Assembly: GCA_964559835.1 (NCBI GenBank) | Contig: CAZLJE010000003.1 | Location: forward strand, 1 to 64,000 | Length of the DNA: 64,000 bases | Origin: DAISJI01 sp964559835 | GTDB lineage: Bacteria; Acidobacteriota; Terriglobia; Terriglobales; Acidobacteriaceae | Direction: 5' to 3' | Shown: one piece after another, positions 42,157 through 50,972 of the stretch | How positions within the stretch are numbered: the first letter of the stretch is position 1 | Layout: every line of letters starts with the position of its first letter | Notes under the pieces: model-generated | The model's input: only the letters and a program-made list of their open reading frames with translations | The model's database searches: none | What the model was told of the DNA's origin: nothing | Translations under genes and position numbers: made by a program

Positions 42157-43437
42157 TTAAGTCTGTCTGCTTCTCGCAATCGCTCTTGCGAGTGTCTGGT
42201 CCAGCGCCGCTTTCGCCGTCGCGTACTCCGCTTCCGAGATCTTGCCCTGCTGGCGCTCCATCTCCAACTGGAACAGCTCTTCTTTCATCGCCTGCAACAA
42301 TAATGTCGGCGTCGGTGTCGATGGTCTCGCGCCAGTTGCCTGCACCGGAGGCGCCGCTGCAGCAGCGACAACCGGACCTTTCGCCGGTTGCGTGCCCTGG
42401 TTCTTCGTCACCACCCATAATCCGCCCACCGCCAGTGCTCCCAGGCATACCGCCAGCAGCGGCCACCGATACTTCTCCAGTGGGTCCGGCGTCCCTTCGG
42501 GGTTACCCAACCCGCCACCCGGACGCGCGCTTGCCTGCCCGCCCGTAGCTTCTCCCTGCTGCTGATCGCCGCTTTGTGCTTGCGTCTCCTGAAGCGTGCC
42601 GGTGCCCGTAACGCGGAAACTCAGGTCTTTATCAGGCGTGACGTTCGTCGCCACTTCCATCGTCGTCTGCCCGGTATCGTCCGGCATCGGCGAGAAATTC
42701 GACTCCACCTTCGCCCCGAACTGCATCGACTTCGGCATCAGCAGCGCAAAGTGCTCCAGGTTCTCGCTGACTCGCGGCCGCAGCGTTGCTTCTCCGGAAT
42801 AGGGCAGGTGATACGCGATCTGGAACCGCGACTCGCCCGGGCGCAGCGGGAAATTGAAATAGTAATGGCCCTTCTGCTTCTCGTCCGGTACGGGCGCCGC
42901 ATTGATCGGCATTCCGCCGGGTCCCTGCGCCGCACCCCCATCGATCTGTGCCCCCTCGGGCAAATACACTTCCCACGTCCGGTCGCCTGCCAGCGCTCGC
43001 GGGGGTTTCGAATCATTCTTAACCGCGATCAACTCCAGCACCTGGAGCGTCTTGTCATCGGGCGCCTGCAACCGCATCACGTGCACGCTCGCCGACACGC
43101 CTTCCACCTTCCGCGCAGCGTCGTAGACCGTGATCGATGTGGTTGTCTTGTTCGGCGTGATCGGCCCGCCCGGAGGAAAGTAATTCACGCCCTGGTGGAG
43201 CACCCGCACCAGGTGCGGCCCGACCTCCTCCAGTTGGAAGCTGAAGTTCCCGGACGCATCGGATTTCGTACGCGCCGACTCTTCCATCCCTTGCGACAGC
43301 GAAAGCAGCACGACGTCATCGCCCACCGCCGGCTTTCCCGTCGTGCCGTTGGTGACGGTGCCCGTTAAAGTCTGCGCTACAGCCGCACAGCTCAACAGAA
43401 GGAGGGGCACAAGATATTTTGCGATTAAGGACTTCAT
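42157..43437 (-). CDS. exported carboxypeptidase-regulatory-domain protein with C-terminal SHOCT-like helix
   Basis: This is a 426-residue protein. Signal peptide KSLIAKYLVPLLLLSCAAVA precedes a Greek-key carboxypeptidase-regulatory-like domain (LTGTVTNGTTGKPAVGDDVV). Two further beta domains follow, then a membrane helix (WPLLAVCLGALAVGGLWVV) and a cytoplasmic helix (MERQQGKISEAEYATAKAAL) of the short SHOCT type. It is last in the ccm run. Acidobacterial ccm operons often end with such a protein as far as I remember. It may scaffold haem-lyase assembly, but nothing proves it. Confidence 0.82.
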   Translation of the reverse strand: MKSLIAKYLVPLLLLSCAAVAQTLTGTVTNGTTGKPAVGDDVVLLSLSQGMEESARTKSDASGNFSFQLEEVGPHLVRVLHQGVNYFPPGGPITPNKTTTSITVYDAARKVEGVSASVHVMRLQAPDDKTLQVLELIAVKNDSKPPRALAGDRTWEVYLPEGAQIDGGAAQGPGGMPINAAPVPDEKQKGHYYFNFPLRPGESRFQIAYHLPYSGEATLRPRVSENLEHFALLMPKSMQFGAKVESNFSPMPDDTGQTTMEVATNVTPDKDLSFRVTGTGTLQETQAQSGDQQQGEATGGQASARPGGGLGNPEGTPDPLEKYRWPLLAVCLGALAVGGLWVVTKNQGTQPAKGPVVAAAAAPPVQATGARPSTPTPTLLLQAMKEELFQLEMERQQGKISEAEYATAKAALDQTLARAIARSRQT

Positions 43438-43447
43438 TGGATTTTCC

Positions 43448-43500
43448 GACCTACGACCAACCACTTACGACCTACCCGCCTGGCCCCTACGCCCTGAGCC
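43448..43500. repeat. short reiterated spacer
   Basis: The word ACCTACGACC repeats in 43448-43476, followed by a CCCCTACGCCCTGAGCC segment like that in the 35846 and 46548 spacers. It bridges two ccm-operon genes and overlaps the end of the CcmI-like gene. Confidence 0.5.
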
Positions 43501-43777
43501 CGACGCCGGTCTCTTGCCCTTCCAGCATTTCGATCTCCGCCAATATCGCCGCCGCGTCCTCTTCCAATCCCGCCCGCAATCGCGCGTAGTCCGCGTCCGG
43601 CAGCTTGCCGGCTTTGTGTTCGAAGTTCAGGTCGCGCAGGTTCTCGTACACCATCTCTTTGCGCTCGCGCAGGAACGCCAATCGCGTTTTCTCCAGCGGA
43701 CGTTCCACCGCAGGCGGCAGGTTGAAGATGAAATAGATCAGCGCGGCAGTCATCGCGAAGCAGGCGAAGACGATCAT
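43487..43777 (-). CDS. CcmI-like cytochrome c biogenesis protein, short
   Basis: This 96-residue protein has an N-terminal membrane helix (IVFACFAMTAALIYFIFN) and a helical cytoplasmic or periplasmic part with LREERKEMVYENLRDLNFEH-like charge. That pattern is typical of the N-terminal part of CcmI, which chaperones apocytochrome c. The C-terminal TPR part of classic CcmI is missing. It overlaps the ccmH stop by 4 bases. Confidence 0.75.
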   Translation of the reverse strand: MIVFACFAMTAALIYFIFNLPPAVERPLEKTRLAFLRERKEMVYENLRDLNFEHKAGKLPDADYARLRAGLEEDAAAILAEIEMLEGQETGVGLRA

Positions 43778-44286
43778 AGTTCCGTCTCCTCGTGTACGCG
43801 CCGCCGCAGCCCGTCGAGCGTCGCCGCATTCATGTCAGCCGGCATCGACACCGCCGGGACCGCCGGCCGGTGCTTCCACGCGCGCACGATCGTTATCGTC
43901 AGGAAGATTCCGCCTGCCAGCGCCGCGAACGGCATGATCCATGCCACGCGATTGAACCCCGTCGTGCCCGGTGCCGCCAGGACGGTCGTCCCGTACTTCT
44001 GCACGAATGCCTGCAGGATCAGGTCATCGTTATCGCCGCGCTGTAGCCCCGCAGTCAGCTCGTTCCGCATACGGTCGCTGTATGTGCACCCGACGTGGTT
44101 GCACTCCAGCAGCACCTGGCTGCACCCGCACGCGCACATCAACTTGTGCCCGTCCGTGTTGAACCGCTGTTCCAGCGAATCTCCCGCCCCCATGAACAAC
44201 ACGATCGCGACGCAGAGCGCAATCAATGAGAGAAGGCGGGCGTAGGCCCGTCGCCCCCGAGCGGCCCCGCGTCCCGCGTGCCTCAT
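43774..44286 (-). CDS. ccmH: CcmH-type cytochrome c maturation protein with unusual cysteine motif
   Basis: This 170-residue membrane protein has an N-terminal helix (LLSLIALCVAIVLFMG). The CcmH redox segment normally reads LRCxxC; here it is MCACGCSQVLLECNHVGC, giving C51, C53, C55, C62 and C67. A second helix follows (VAWIMPFAALAGGIFLTITIV). The protein should reduce or hold apocytochrome thiols for haem attachment. The start overlaps the ccmF stop (ATGA). Confidence 0.85.
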   Translation of the reverse strand: MRHAGRGAARGRRAYARLLSLIALCVAIVLFMGAGDSLEQRFNTDGHKLMCACGCSQVLLECNHVGCTYSDRMRNELTAGLQRGDNDDLILQAFVQKYGTTVLAAPGTTGFNRVAWIMPFAALAGGIFLTITIVRAWKHRPAVPAVSMPADMNAATLDGLRRRVHEETEL

Positions 44287-46337
44287 CGCGCCGCCCCCAC
44301 CGGTTCTTCCGCCGCGTGCGTGACTTTCACCCGCACCGCGGCACGGACCGGCGCCGCGTTCGGGATGAGCGCGAGCACCGTCCCCAGCACCAGCACGATG
44401 ATCCCGATCCATACCCAGATTACCAGCGGGTTGAGGTGCGCCTTGATGATGGGGCGTCCGCTGTCCTCATTCATGCCGCTGAAAACGATGTACAAGTCTT
44501 CCTTGAGCGTCGATCGATCCGCGACCATGGTCTGCGTCGTCTGGCTTGCCTTGTAGAAGCGCTGCTCGGGGTACATCGTGGTGAGTGGCTGGCCGTCTTT
44601 CGAGACGTCGATGATCGCCCAGCGGCTGTTGTAGTTGTCGTTGGAATCCTCGGTCCACGAGCGGTTCGTGAGCGTGTAGGGCCCGATCGACATCTGGCCG
44701 CCATTGCCCAGTTCGCGCTCAATGTCCTGGTTGAATGCCGCTCCCGCAAACCCGATCAACACCAGCGCAAATCCGAAGTGCGCGATGTATCCGCCGTACC
44801 GCCGCGTGTTGCGCCGCGTCAGTTGCGCCATCCCCGCAGCCAGGTTCGATCCCGTCTGAGTCGCGAAGACGCGTCCGCCGCGGATGAACTCGCTCACCAC
44901 GGTCCCGAGTACCAGCACCCCGAGTGCGATCGTCATCAACGCATAAAAGTACGAAACGTCTTCCCACGGCCTCATCCCGAACGGCCCGCCCCAGCTGTGC
45001 GGCGTCAACACCAGCAACATCACCACTCCCACGGAGCACAGCATCGGCACCAGGAAATTACGCTTGAGGCTTTCGACCGAGGCTTTTCTCCACGCCAGCA
45101 ACGGACCCACGGCGGTCAGCAGCAACAGCATCAGCGCCACCGGTACGTTCACGCGGTTGAAGAACGGAGGCCCGACCGTGATCTTGGTACCGTTTACTAA
45201 TTCACTGAGCCTCGGGAACACTGTTCCCCAAAGAACAGTGAAACAGGCAACCAGCAGGATGAGGTTGTTGAACAGGAAACTCGACTCGCGAGAGACCAGC
45301 GCCTCCAGTTTGTGTTCGCTCTTCAGGTGCCCGCGGTTTCGGACGAAAAAGAACACGCATATGGCGAGCACCAGGGCAATGAAGACTTCAAACCAGGTTC
45401 CGATCGACGACTGCGCGAAGGCGTGCACGGAACTGACGAAGCCGCTGCGCGTCAGGAACGTACCGAAAATCGCCAGCAGGAACGTGCTGAAGACCAGCCA
45501 CATGTTCCACATCTTCAGCATGCCGCGTTTTTCCTGCATCATGACCGAGTGCAGGAACGCGGTGCCGGTCAGCCACGGCATCACCGACGCGTTCTCCACC
45601 GGGTCCCATCCCCAATATCCGCCCCAGCCCAGGACCTTGTACGCCCAATGCATGCCCAGCGAGATGCCGATCGTCAGGAAGCACCACGTCACCATCGTCC
45701 AGCGCCGCGTGATGTGGATCCACTTCTCGCCCGGGTACTTCATGATCAGCGCCGACAATCCAAACGCGAACGGCACCGTGAACCCCACGTACCCGAGATA
45801 AAGCATCGGCGGATGGATCACCATCTCCGCGTACTGTAGAAGTGGATTCAGCCCGTTGCCGTCGGGCGGGATGGCGCCCTGTGTAAGCGCGAACGGCTTC
45901 GCGTCGGAAAAATTCACCAGCGCCAGGAAGAAGACCTGCACGGCCGCAATGATCATGCCAGCGAACGCGAACAGCCGCGTGTCGGTCTTGTGCCTCAGCC
46001 GCAGCACCAGGCCGTATGTCCCCAGCAGGAACGACCAGAACAGCAGCGAGCCTTCCTGCCCCGACCACAATGCCGCCACTTTGTACGGCCACGGCAGCGC
46101 GATATTGGAATGACTCCGGATGTAGGCAATGGAGAAGTCGTTGCGGAACGCAGCGTATACCAGCGTGACCGTCGCGACGGTGATCGCCATCCATGCGGCG
46201 ATTCCCGCCCGGCGCGCGGTTTCACCCAGGCGCTCGTAATTGTCGCCCTTGCGCGTCAGCGCAAAAACGCCCGCGCCGAAAGCGTACAGGCTGAAAGCGA
46301 GTGCTAAAAGAAGCGACCAACTGCCGAGTAACGCCAT
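44283..46337 (-). CDS. ccmF: cytochrome c haem lyase subunit CcmF
   Basis: This 684-residue integral membrane protein has many helices. The tryptophan-rich haem-handling motif WGWDPVENAS lies at residues 242-251, with GSLLFWSFLLGTYGL and IHPPMLYLGYVGF segments and the conserved GLPxVxxP-like region between them. It attaches haem to apocytochrome c with CcmH. It is the first gene of a four-gene run, and ccmA-E are not in the window. Confidence 0.95.
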   Translation of the reverse strand: MALLGSWSLLLALAFSLYAFGAGVFALTRKGDNYERLGETARRAGIAAWMAITVATVTLVYAAFRNDFSIAYIRSHSNIALPWPYKVAALWSGQEGSLLFWSFLLGTYGLVLRLRHKTDTRLFAFAGMIIAAVQVFFLALVNFSDAKPFALTQGAIPPDGNGLNPLLQYAEMVIHPPMLYLGYVGFTVPFAFGLSALIMKYPGEKWIHITRRWTMVTWCFLTIGISLGMHWAYKVLGWGGYWGWDPVENASVMPWLTGTAFLHSVMMQEKRGMLKMWNMWLVFSTFLLAIFGTFLTRSGFVSSVHAFAQSSIGTWFEVFIALVLAICVFFFVRNRGHLKSEHKLEALVSRESSFLFNNLILLVACFTVLWGTVFPRLSELVNGTKITVGPPFFNRVNVPVALMLLLLTAVGPLLAWRKASVESLKRNFLVPMLCSVGVVMLLVLTPHSWGGPFGMRPWEDVSYFYALMTIALGVLVLGTVVSEFIRGGRVFATQTGSNLAAGMAQLTRRNTRRYGGYIAHFGFALVLIGFAGAAFNQDIERELGNGGQMSIGPYTLTNRSWTEDSNDNYNSRWAIIDVSKDGQPLTTMYPEQRFYKASQTTQTMVADRSTLKEDLYIVFSGMNEDSGRPIIKAHLNPLVIWVWIGIIVLVLGTVLALIPNAAPVRAAVRVKVTHAAEEPVGAAR

Positions 46338-46424
46338 GTAAAGGGAGGCCCCACCAAGACTGCCGCTATTGTTTCAGAATGCCTTTCGCGGAGCAACTTG
46401 CGTGACTTGCTTTTCTTTCGCGTA

Positions 46425-46530
46425 CCATGGTGTCCTTTGTGGTGCTGTTCTTGGATTTTCCTTCGTGTACCTTCGTGTCCTTTGTGGTGCTGTTCTTGGA
46501 TTTTCCTTCGTGTACCTTCGTGTCCTTTGT
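46425..46530. repeat. 45-bp tandem repeat upstream of ccmF
   Basis: A unit of about 45 bases containing GTGTCCTTTGTGGTGC and TTGGATTTTCCTTCG occurs twice in full and again in part. Open frames across it are repeat artefacts. It lies in the ccmF upstream region and could affect its promoter or leader. Confidence 0.75.
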
Positions 46531-46578
46531 GGTGGATTCTCGGCCTTCCGCCCTACGCCCTGAGCCCTGCGCCCAGTT

Positions 46579-46881
46579 TTACGCTTTCCCTCTCACTTTT
46601 GCCATCCACCACCGCACGCCCACGAACAGGAACCGCCAGTCATGGAAGAACTCCGGCGGCTTTCCCTCGAATGCGTGCCCGATGAACTGAAGCATCCACC
46701 CGGCGAGGAACAGCACGACCCCCCACTTCAGAAGGCCGCGCGAGTAGATCGACGCGAGAAACACGCCCAGGCTCACGACGATGATCGGGATGCCAAACGT
46801 GTGACAGATCCGGTTAATCGGGTGCTGATGACTCGACGCGTACTGCGTCACCCACTCTTCGCTGCTTTTTCCGCCCCACAT
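46579..46881 (-). CDS. DUF962/Mpo1-like membrane protein
   Basis: This 100-residue protein starts MWGGKSSEEWVTQYASSHQH. It has the family's paired histidine motifs SSHQHPINRICHTFGIP and FIGHAFEGKPP, separated by two membrane helices (IIVVSLGVFLASIYS and GVVLFLAGWMLQF). The yeast relative Mpo1 is a 2-hydroxy-fatty-acid dioxygenase; activity here is inferred only from the shared histidines. A GGGAA site precedes the ATG. Confidence 0.85.
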   Translation of the reverse strand: MWGGKSSEEWVTQYASSHQHPINRICHTFGIPIIVVSLGVFLASIYSRGLLKWGVVLFLAGWMLQFIGHAFEGKPPEFFHDWRFLFVGVRWWMAKVRGKA

Positions 46882-47132
46882 AATTCCCGCAATGGTACAC
46901 CTTCCCGCCATTTCCGGGTGGCCCTAAGTTGTTCTCGTTCAGGCAACTAGCGCCACTCTACTGAGAATCGGATCCCGCGGCGGGAAGAGTGCCTCCGGCA
47001 AGCGCTGCGCGCGTCCGCAGCTCGGACAAATCCACAGCCGGACGCGGTATATTGATTCATATAGTTCGGTCCGTCATGACCATCAGGGATGTCTGGGCTG
47101 GGCCTTAATCATATCTGTTGGGAGTTAGCAGC

Positions 47133-47417
47133 ATGCCAAGAGCAAAGAAGACGCCATCGACGCCAACGCCGACGCCACCGGTGGTTTCGTCCAAGGTTTC
47201 TGACATCTCGAACGCGCCGGCCAAGCGCGTGACTTCGGTCAATCCCGATCCGGCGAACAGCGGAGTGAAGACCAACGGCGACCTCGAAGCCGCCATCCGG
47301 AATCGCGCCTACGAACTCTACGAAAAGCGCGGCCGCACCGATGGCCTCGCGCACGAAGACTGGGTCCAGGCGGAACGGGAAGTCCTCGCCCAGCAGCAGG
47401 GCAAGCGCACCGCGTAA
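47133..47417 (+). CDS. DUF2934-like protein
   Basis: This 94-residue protein has a disordered Thr/Pro-rich N-terminus. The DUF2934 signature follows: IRNRAYELYEKRGRTDGLAH, then EDWVQAEREVL. DUF2934 proteins are small and common in Acidobacteria and their relatives; function unknown. The ATG at 47133 has a GGAG site, whereas the in-frame TTG at 47118 does not. Confidence 0.85.
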   Translation: MPRAKKTPSTPTPTPPVVSSKVSDISNAPAKRVTSVNPDPANSGVKTNGDLEAAIRNRAYELYEKRGRTDGLAHEDWVQAEREVLAQQQGKRTA

Positions 47418-47482
47418 CTGCATCATCTCGCGCGCACGATCGGCCTATGCGCTGATCTGTATGATTCTGCTTGCCTGCACGC

Positions 47483-47545
47483 ATTTGTGATTGGTGATTG
47501 AACCCGACGGGAGTGCAATCACCAATCACAAATCGCTAAATCACA
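47483..47545. repeat. 17-bp perfect inverted repeat
   Basis: The arms ATTTGTGATTGGTGATT (47483-47499) and AATCACCAATCACAAAT (47517-47533) match perfectly. The right side continues with further AAATCGCTAAATCAC words. A related tract lies at 31503-31530. It sits between the DUF2934 and msrA genes. Confidence 0.8.
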
Positions 47546-47594
47546 CAGAAGGCACTCCTCGGGAACTTCCTCGCCGCTCGCGCATCTAAATGGG

Positions 47595-48128
47595 GTGGTT
47601 AATTTGAAGACTGCGATCCTTGCCGGCGGATGTTTCTGGTGCCTTGAAGCCGTTTTCCAGCGGCTCAAAGGCGTGGAGAAAGTTGAGAGCGGATACATCG
47701 GCGGCCGCGTTCCGAATCCGACTTATCGCGCCGTCTGTGGTGGTGACACCGGTCACGCCGAAGCCGTCCGCGTCACCTTCGACGAAGATGTGATCAGCTA
47801 TCCCGATCTCCTCGACGTCTTCTTCACCATCCACGACCCGACCACGCTCAACCGCCAGGGCAACGACACCGGCACGCAATACCGCTCGGCGATCTTCTAC
47901 ACCTCGGAAGACCAGAAGAACGACGCCGACCAGGCCATCCGCGAAGCGGCCTCGCACTGGCGCGATCCCATCGTCACGGAACTGAAACCCGCCGCCGACT
48001 TCTACGTCGCCGAAGGTTACCACCAGGACTATTACAACCAGAACTCAAACCAGCCCTATTGCATGTTCGTCGTCGGACCTAAGGTCGAGAAACTCCAAGC
48101 CAAGTTCAAAGACCGCGTCAAGGCGTAG
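47595..48128 (+). CDS. msrA: peptide-methionine (S)-S-oxide reductase MsrA
   Basis: This 177-residue enzyme reduces methionine sulfoxide in proteins. The active site GGCFWC holds catalytic C13, with C16 next to it. GYIGGRVPNPTYRAVCGGDT and HAEAVRVTFDE are conserved MsrA segments, as are GNDTGTQYRSAIFY and AEGYHQDYY. The start may be the GTG at 47595 or the TTG at 47604. Confidence 0.95.
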   Translation: MVNLKTAILAGGCFWCLEAVFQRLKGVEKVESGYIGGRVPNPTYRAVCGGDTGHAEAVRVTFDEDVISYPDLLDVFFTIHDPTTLNRQGNDTGTQYRSAIFYTSEDQKNDADQAIREAASHWRDPIVTELKPAADFYVAEGYHQDYYNQNSNQPYCMFVVGPKVEKLQAKFKDRVKA

Positions 48129-48145
48129 CATCGGCGTCTCGCCGG

Positions 48146-48544
48146 TCAGGCCCGCGCCGGCCGTCTCACCGCCAGCGGCGTATACGACACTTGCACTTCG
48201 TCTTCGGCAACTTCGCCTGGCTTGTGCGGGAAATACACCCCCCAGAAGTTTTCCGGGTCTTGCAACTCGATCCCGCAAAAACTTCCCTGGATGCGTTCGA
48301 GCCATGCGATCCTCGCCGCGCGCCATGTGAATGAGCCGCGCAGGTTGATGCGCACGTGATCGCCGCAGATGAGGTTGCGAGTGGTCGGCCCGATCCGGAG
48401 CTTGGCGCCATAACGGCTCACCGTTACCGTCTCCGCATCGAACTGAACGTTGTTGGCCAGGGACACAGTGACGCGTACCCGAAGTGGTATCCGGCCGCTT
48501 CTTCGCTGCGCACGGGATGGGGAAGTCCGCTGTGCGTTTAGCAT
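48146..48544 (-). CDS. PilZ-domain protein
   Basis: This 132-residue cyclic-di-GMP-binding-type protein has the N-terminal arginine motif RRSGRIPLRV and the SxxG segment VSRYGAKLRIG. A beta-barrel pattern of the PilZ size follows (RINLRGSFTWRAARIAWL, GSFCGIELQDPENFW). The classic motif is RxxxR plus D/NxSxxG; the second aspartate is replaced by valine, so affinity is uncertain. It lies in a convergent position to msrA. Confidence 0.85.
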   Translation of the reverse strand: MLNAQRTSPSRAQRRSGRIPLRVRVTVSLANNVQFDAETVTVSRYGAKLRIGPTTRNLICGDHVRINLRGSFTWRAARIAWLERIQGSFCGIELQDPENFWGVYFPHKPGEVAEDEVQVSYTPLAVRRPARA

Positions 48545-48620
48545 GCAGCTATCATCCAGCCCGGCAGCAATCGGAACAAGGTAACGATGGACTCTGGCCG
48601 TGAGTCACAGACGAACTGCT

Positions 48621-48644
48621 CTCAGTACTTGGTACTTGGTGCTT
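48621..48644. repeat. reiterated spacer (ACTTGGT words)
   Basis: The word AGTACTTGGTACTTGGTGCTT occupies the end of the PilZ/HNH spacer and runs into the HNH stop codon. It is one more member of the reiterated spacer class. Confidence 0.5.
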
Positions 48645-49221
48645 AATAGAACAGGTATTTCCGCCACTTCGCGTCCGAGTGCCCGATCAGCCGCATGATG
48701 TGCCGCGACGTATGCAGGTTGAACGCCCGCGGCTCCTTCAGCAGCTTCATCCCCGCTTCCTGCACGTACTGGTTCCCCTTCCGCCGGTTACACGAATGGC
48801 AGCACGCCACCAGGTTCTCCCAGGTCGACGCCCCTCCGCGCGAACGCGGGATGACATGGTCCAGCGTCAGCTCGCCAGACGGCAGTGCTGTCGCGCAATA
48901 CTGGCAGACATTCCGGTCGCGCAGCAGGATGTTCTTCCGCGACAACGAACGCGTCTGGTGAGGGATCCTCCGGTATTCCAGCAGCCGGATCACCGAGGGC
49001 ACGCGCATCGCCAGCCGCGTCGAGTGCATAAAATGCCCGTTCTCCTCTTCCGTCATGGCGACGCCCTTCAGCACCAGCACGATCGCCCGGCGCGCCGCGC
49101 ACACGTTGATCGGCTCATAGCTGGCGTTTAGCACCAGCACGGGCGCGGTCATGGGTTGATAGTGTCCCTCGACTGCCAACGAATGCGGGATGTGGCTCTT
49201 CCCTGACATGAATCGGCTCAT
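48643..49221 (-). CDS. HNH endonuclease
   Basis: This is a 192-residue protein. The HNH site has zinc knuckles C106/C109 (CQYC) and C141/C144 (CHSC), the catalytic DH at 121-122 (LTLDHVIPRSRGG) and N136 (WENLVACC). The N-terminal 90 residues form the extra domain common to this small HNH group (VLVLNASYEPINVCAARRAI). The ATG at 49221 overlaps the comF stop, so the two are coupled. It may act on DNA in uptake or repair; the target is unknown. Confidence 0.92.
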   Translation of the reverse strand: MSRFMSGKSHIPHSLAVEGHYQPMTAPVLVLNASYEPINVCAARRAIVLVLKGVAMTEEENGHFMHSTRLAMRVPSVIRLLEYRRIPHQTRSLSRKNILLRDRNVCQYCATALPSGELTLDHVIPRSRGGASTWENLVACCHSCNRRKGNQYVQEAGMKLLKEPRAFNLHTSRHIMRLIGHSDAKWRKYLFY

Positions 49222-49961
49222 ACGTGGGCCGCCATTGTGTACGGGCGGACCTCCTCGTCGGAGTTGACGGTCATGCACGCCGCTTCGGGCTTCAGCACGC
49301 GCGCCACCGTCGCGACAAAAACTCGCTCCGCTCCCGCGCGCCGCAACGCGCGCGCGCACTCGGACGCGGTCGTGCCCGTCGTCATCACGTCATCGACGAG
49401 CAGCACATCTCGGCCGTGAACATCCTCGGGGCGCATGACGGCGAACGCCCCGCGCATATTCTCGCGGCGCTGCGCCGGCGTCAGTCCGGTCTGCGAGGCC
49501 GTATTCTTCTGCCGCACCAGCGCGGAAACGTTCGGCTTCAGGAACAATCCGGCAGGGTGCAGCTTCAGCGCCGCCCGCGCGATCTCTTCCGACTGGTTGA
49601 ACCCGCGCTCGCGATACTTCGCCCTGTGCAGCGGCACTGGAACCACCACCGGCTCGCTTGTGAATGCCGCCGACAGGTCCACGATGACTTCCGACAGCAT
49701 TCGTCCCAGCAGGTTCGCCGCCGGACGCACATGTTCATATTTCAGCAGGTGGATGAGCTCGCGCATGCCGGCGTCATAGCTGCCATACGCTGCCGCCCGC
49801 GTGAACACCGGTTCCTCTTGCGTGCAAGTCAGGCAGAGTAACTGGCCGTCTCGTTCCGACGGATGCAACGCCGGTACTCGCTCGCCGCAAGCCGAGCACC
49901 TCGGACCTTCAATGGTTTTGATCTTGTCGAGACACGCCGCGCACACAGGAACGCGCGACAA
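49218..49961 (-). CDS. comF: ComF-family phosphoribosyltransferase-like protein
   Basis: As delimited, this is a 247-residue protein from a TTG at 49961. It has a zinc-ribbon part (CSACGERVPA, LLCLTCTQEEP), then a type I phosphoribosyltransferase domain with the PRPP loop VLLVDDVMTTGTTA and VPVPLHRAKYRERGFNQSE. ComF proteins take part in DNA uptake in competent bacteria. The first ribbon pair is not in this reading: the same frame continues upstream with LFPSSCRFCATPL but has no ATG, GTG or TTG before the TAA at 50151. Confidence 0.85.
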   Translation of the reverse strand: MSRVPVCAACLDKIKTIEGPRCSACGERVPALHPSERDGQLLCLTCTQEEPVFTRAAAYGSYDAGMRELIHLLKYEHVRPAANLLGRMLSEVIVDLSAAFTSEPVVVPVPLHRAKYRERGFNQSEEIARAALKLHPAGLFLKPNVSALVRQKNTASQTGLTPAQRRENMRGAFAVMRPEDVHGRDVLLVDDVMTTGTTASECARALRRAGAERVFVATVARVLKPEAACMTVNSDEEVRPYTMAAHV

Positions 49962-50232
49962 TTGCGTGAGAGGAGTGGCGCAAAAACGGCAGGACGAAGG
50001 AAACAGGACCGCAAAAAGGCCGTCGGCGGCCGCCGTGACCGAGAGAACGAATTTATGCCCGCGACTTGCCGGGTCCCGGGCTGGGTCTCCGCTACTGCTG
50101 AAGACGTCCTCCTCGCCGGAATGCGGTACCGGTTCGCTGACCTGAGCGCATTACCGGACATGAACAGTATAGCTCCCCGCGCAAGTTCCCGCCACACGCC
50201 ACGGTGTGCAAAAGAAGGCTACAACTTCGTAT

Positions 50233-50958
50233 TCACCGCGTGTTAACACTGTCTCGGAACTCGGTACTCAGTACTCGGTACTCCTTCCGATAAAGCTCCA
50301 CCGTGTGCCGCACGGTGGCCACCACCGCCAACGCCGTCATGCCTGCCGCACCGATCACTCCGCCGACGTCGAACAGCAGGAACTCCCGCCCGAACAGGTG
50401 CGCCTGCGGATGGAAATAAAGCGCTACGGTCCCCACGATCAGCAGGATCCGGATCTCCGTCGGCCCGAACAGCCCGTGCGACATCTCGAACCGCTCCACG
50501 CAGTACGCTGCCAGGTACGTCTCGATCGACAGCACCAGGAACGCCACAAGCATCGCCAGCGCCACCTGCCAGTGCAGATACCCCGACACTGCCAAGCCCG
50601 TCATCAGGAACGATGCCCCGAACGTGTCCACCATGTGGTCGACATAGAACCCATACCGCGGCCTCTGCTGCTGACGCACCCGCGCCACGGTTCCGTCCAG
50701 GCTGTCGCCGAGCCAGTTCAGCGCGATAAAGAAGATGACTCCGAACAGCGCGCCCCGATTCCAACGTGACCACGCATAGCAGGCTCCGGCAAGGAACTGC
50801 GCGCCAAGACCTAGCAGCGTCAGGTGGTCGGCGGTCACCCAGCGCGGCGTCCGCTTCGCCATCCAGATCAGCAGCTCCTTCTCCTTCGCCGCCGTGATCG
50901 ACCCCTGTATCCTCGCCGCTGCCCTGAACTCCTTTGCAACTGCTACCGTGCTCATCAT
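50233..50958 (-). CDS. CDP-alcohol phosphatidyltransferase-family protein
   Basis: This 241-residue membrane enzyme has the signature D85-x2-D88-G89-x2-A-R93-x9-G103-x3-D107-x3-D111, visible in GDSLDGTVAR then RYGFYVDHMVD. About six membrane helices surround it. Such enzymes join a CDP-linked lipid or alcohol to an alcohol acceptor, for example in phospholipid synthesis; which lipid is not clear. The last residues (YRVLSTEFRDSVNTR) are encoded inside a reiterated repeat. Confidence 0.9.
   Translation of the reverse strand: MMSTVAVAKEFRAAARIQGSITAAKEKELLIWMAKRTPRWVTADHLTLLGLGAQFLAGACYAWSRWNRGALFGVIFFIALNWLGDSLDGTVARVRQQQRPRYGFYVDHMVDTFGASFLMTGLAVSGYLHWQVALAMLVAFLVLSIETYLAAYCVERFEMSHGLFGPTEIRILLIVGTVALYFHPQAHLFGREFLLFDVGGVIGAAGMTALAVVATVRHTVELYRKEYRVLSTEFRDSVNTR
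50253..50284. repeat. reiterated CGGTACTC repeat over a gene end
   Basis: The word ACTCGGTACTCAGTACTCGG fills 50253-50284 and supplies the last codons of the CDP-alcohol phosphatidyltransferase gene. The true stop of the ancestral gene may have been upstream. Confidence 0.6.
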
Positions 50959-50972
50959 TCCTCCCTCAAATT

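Noticed and set aside
46369..46563. Short frames over the 45-bp tandem repeat
   Set aside because: They translate the repeat unit and have no other support.
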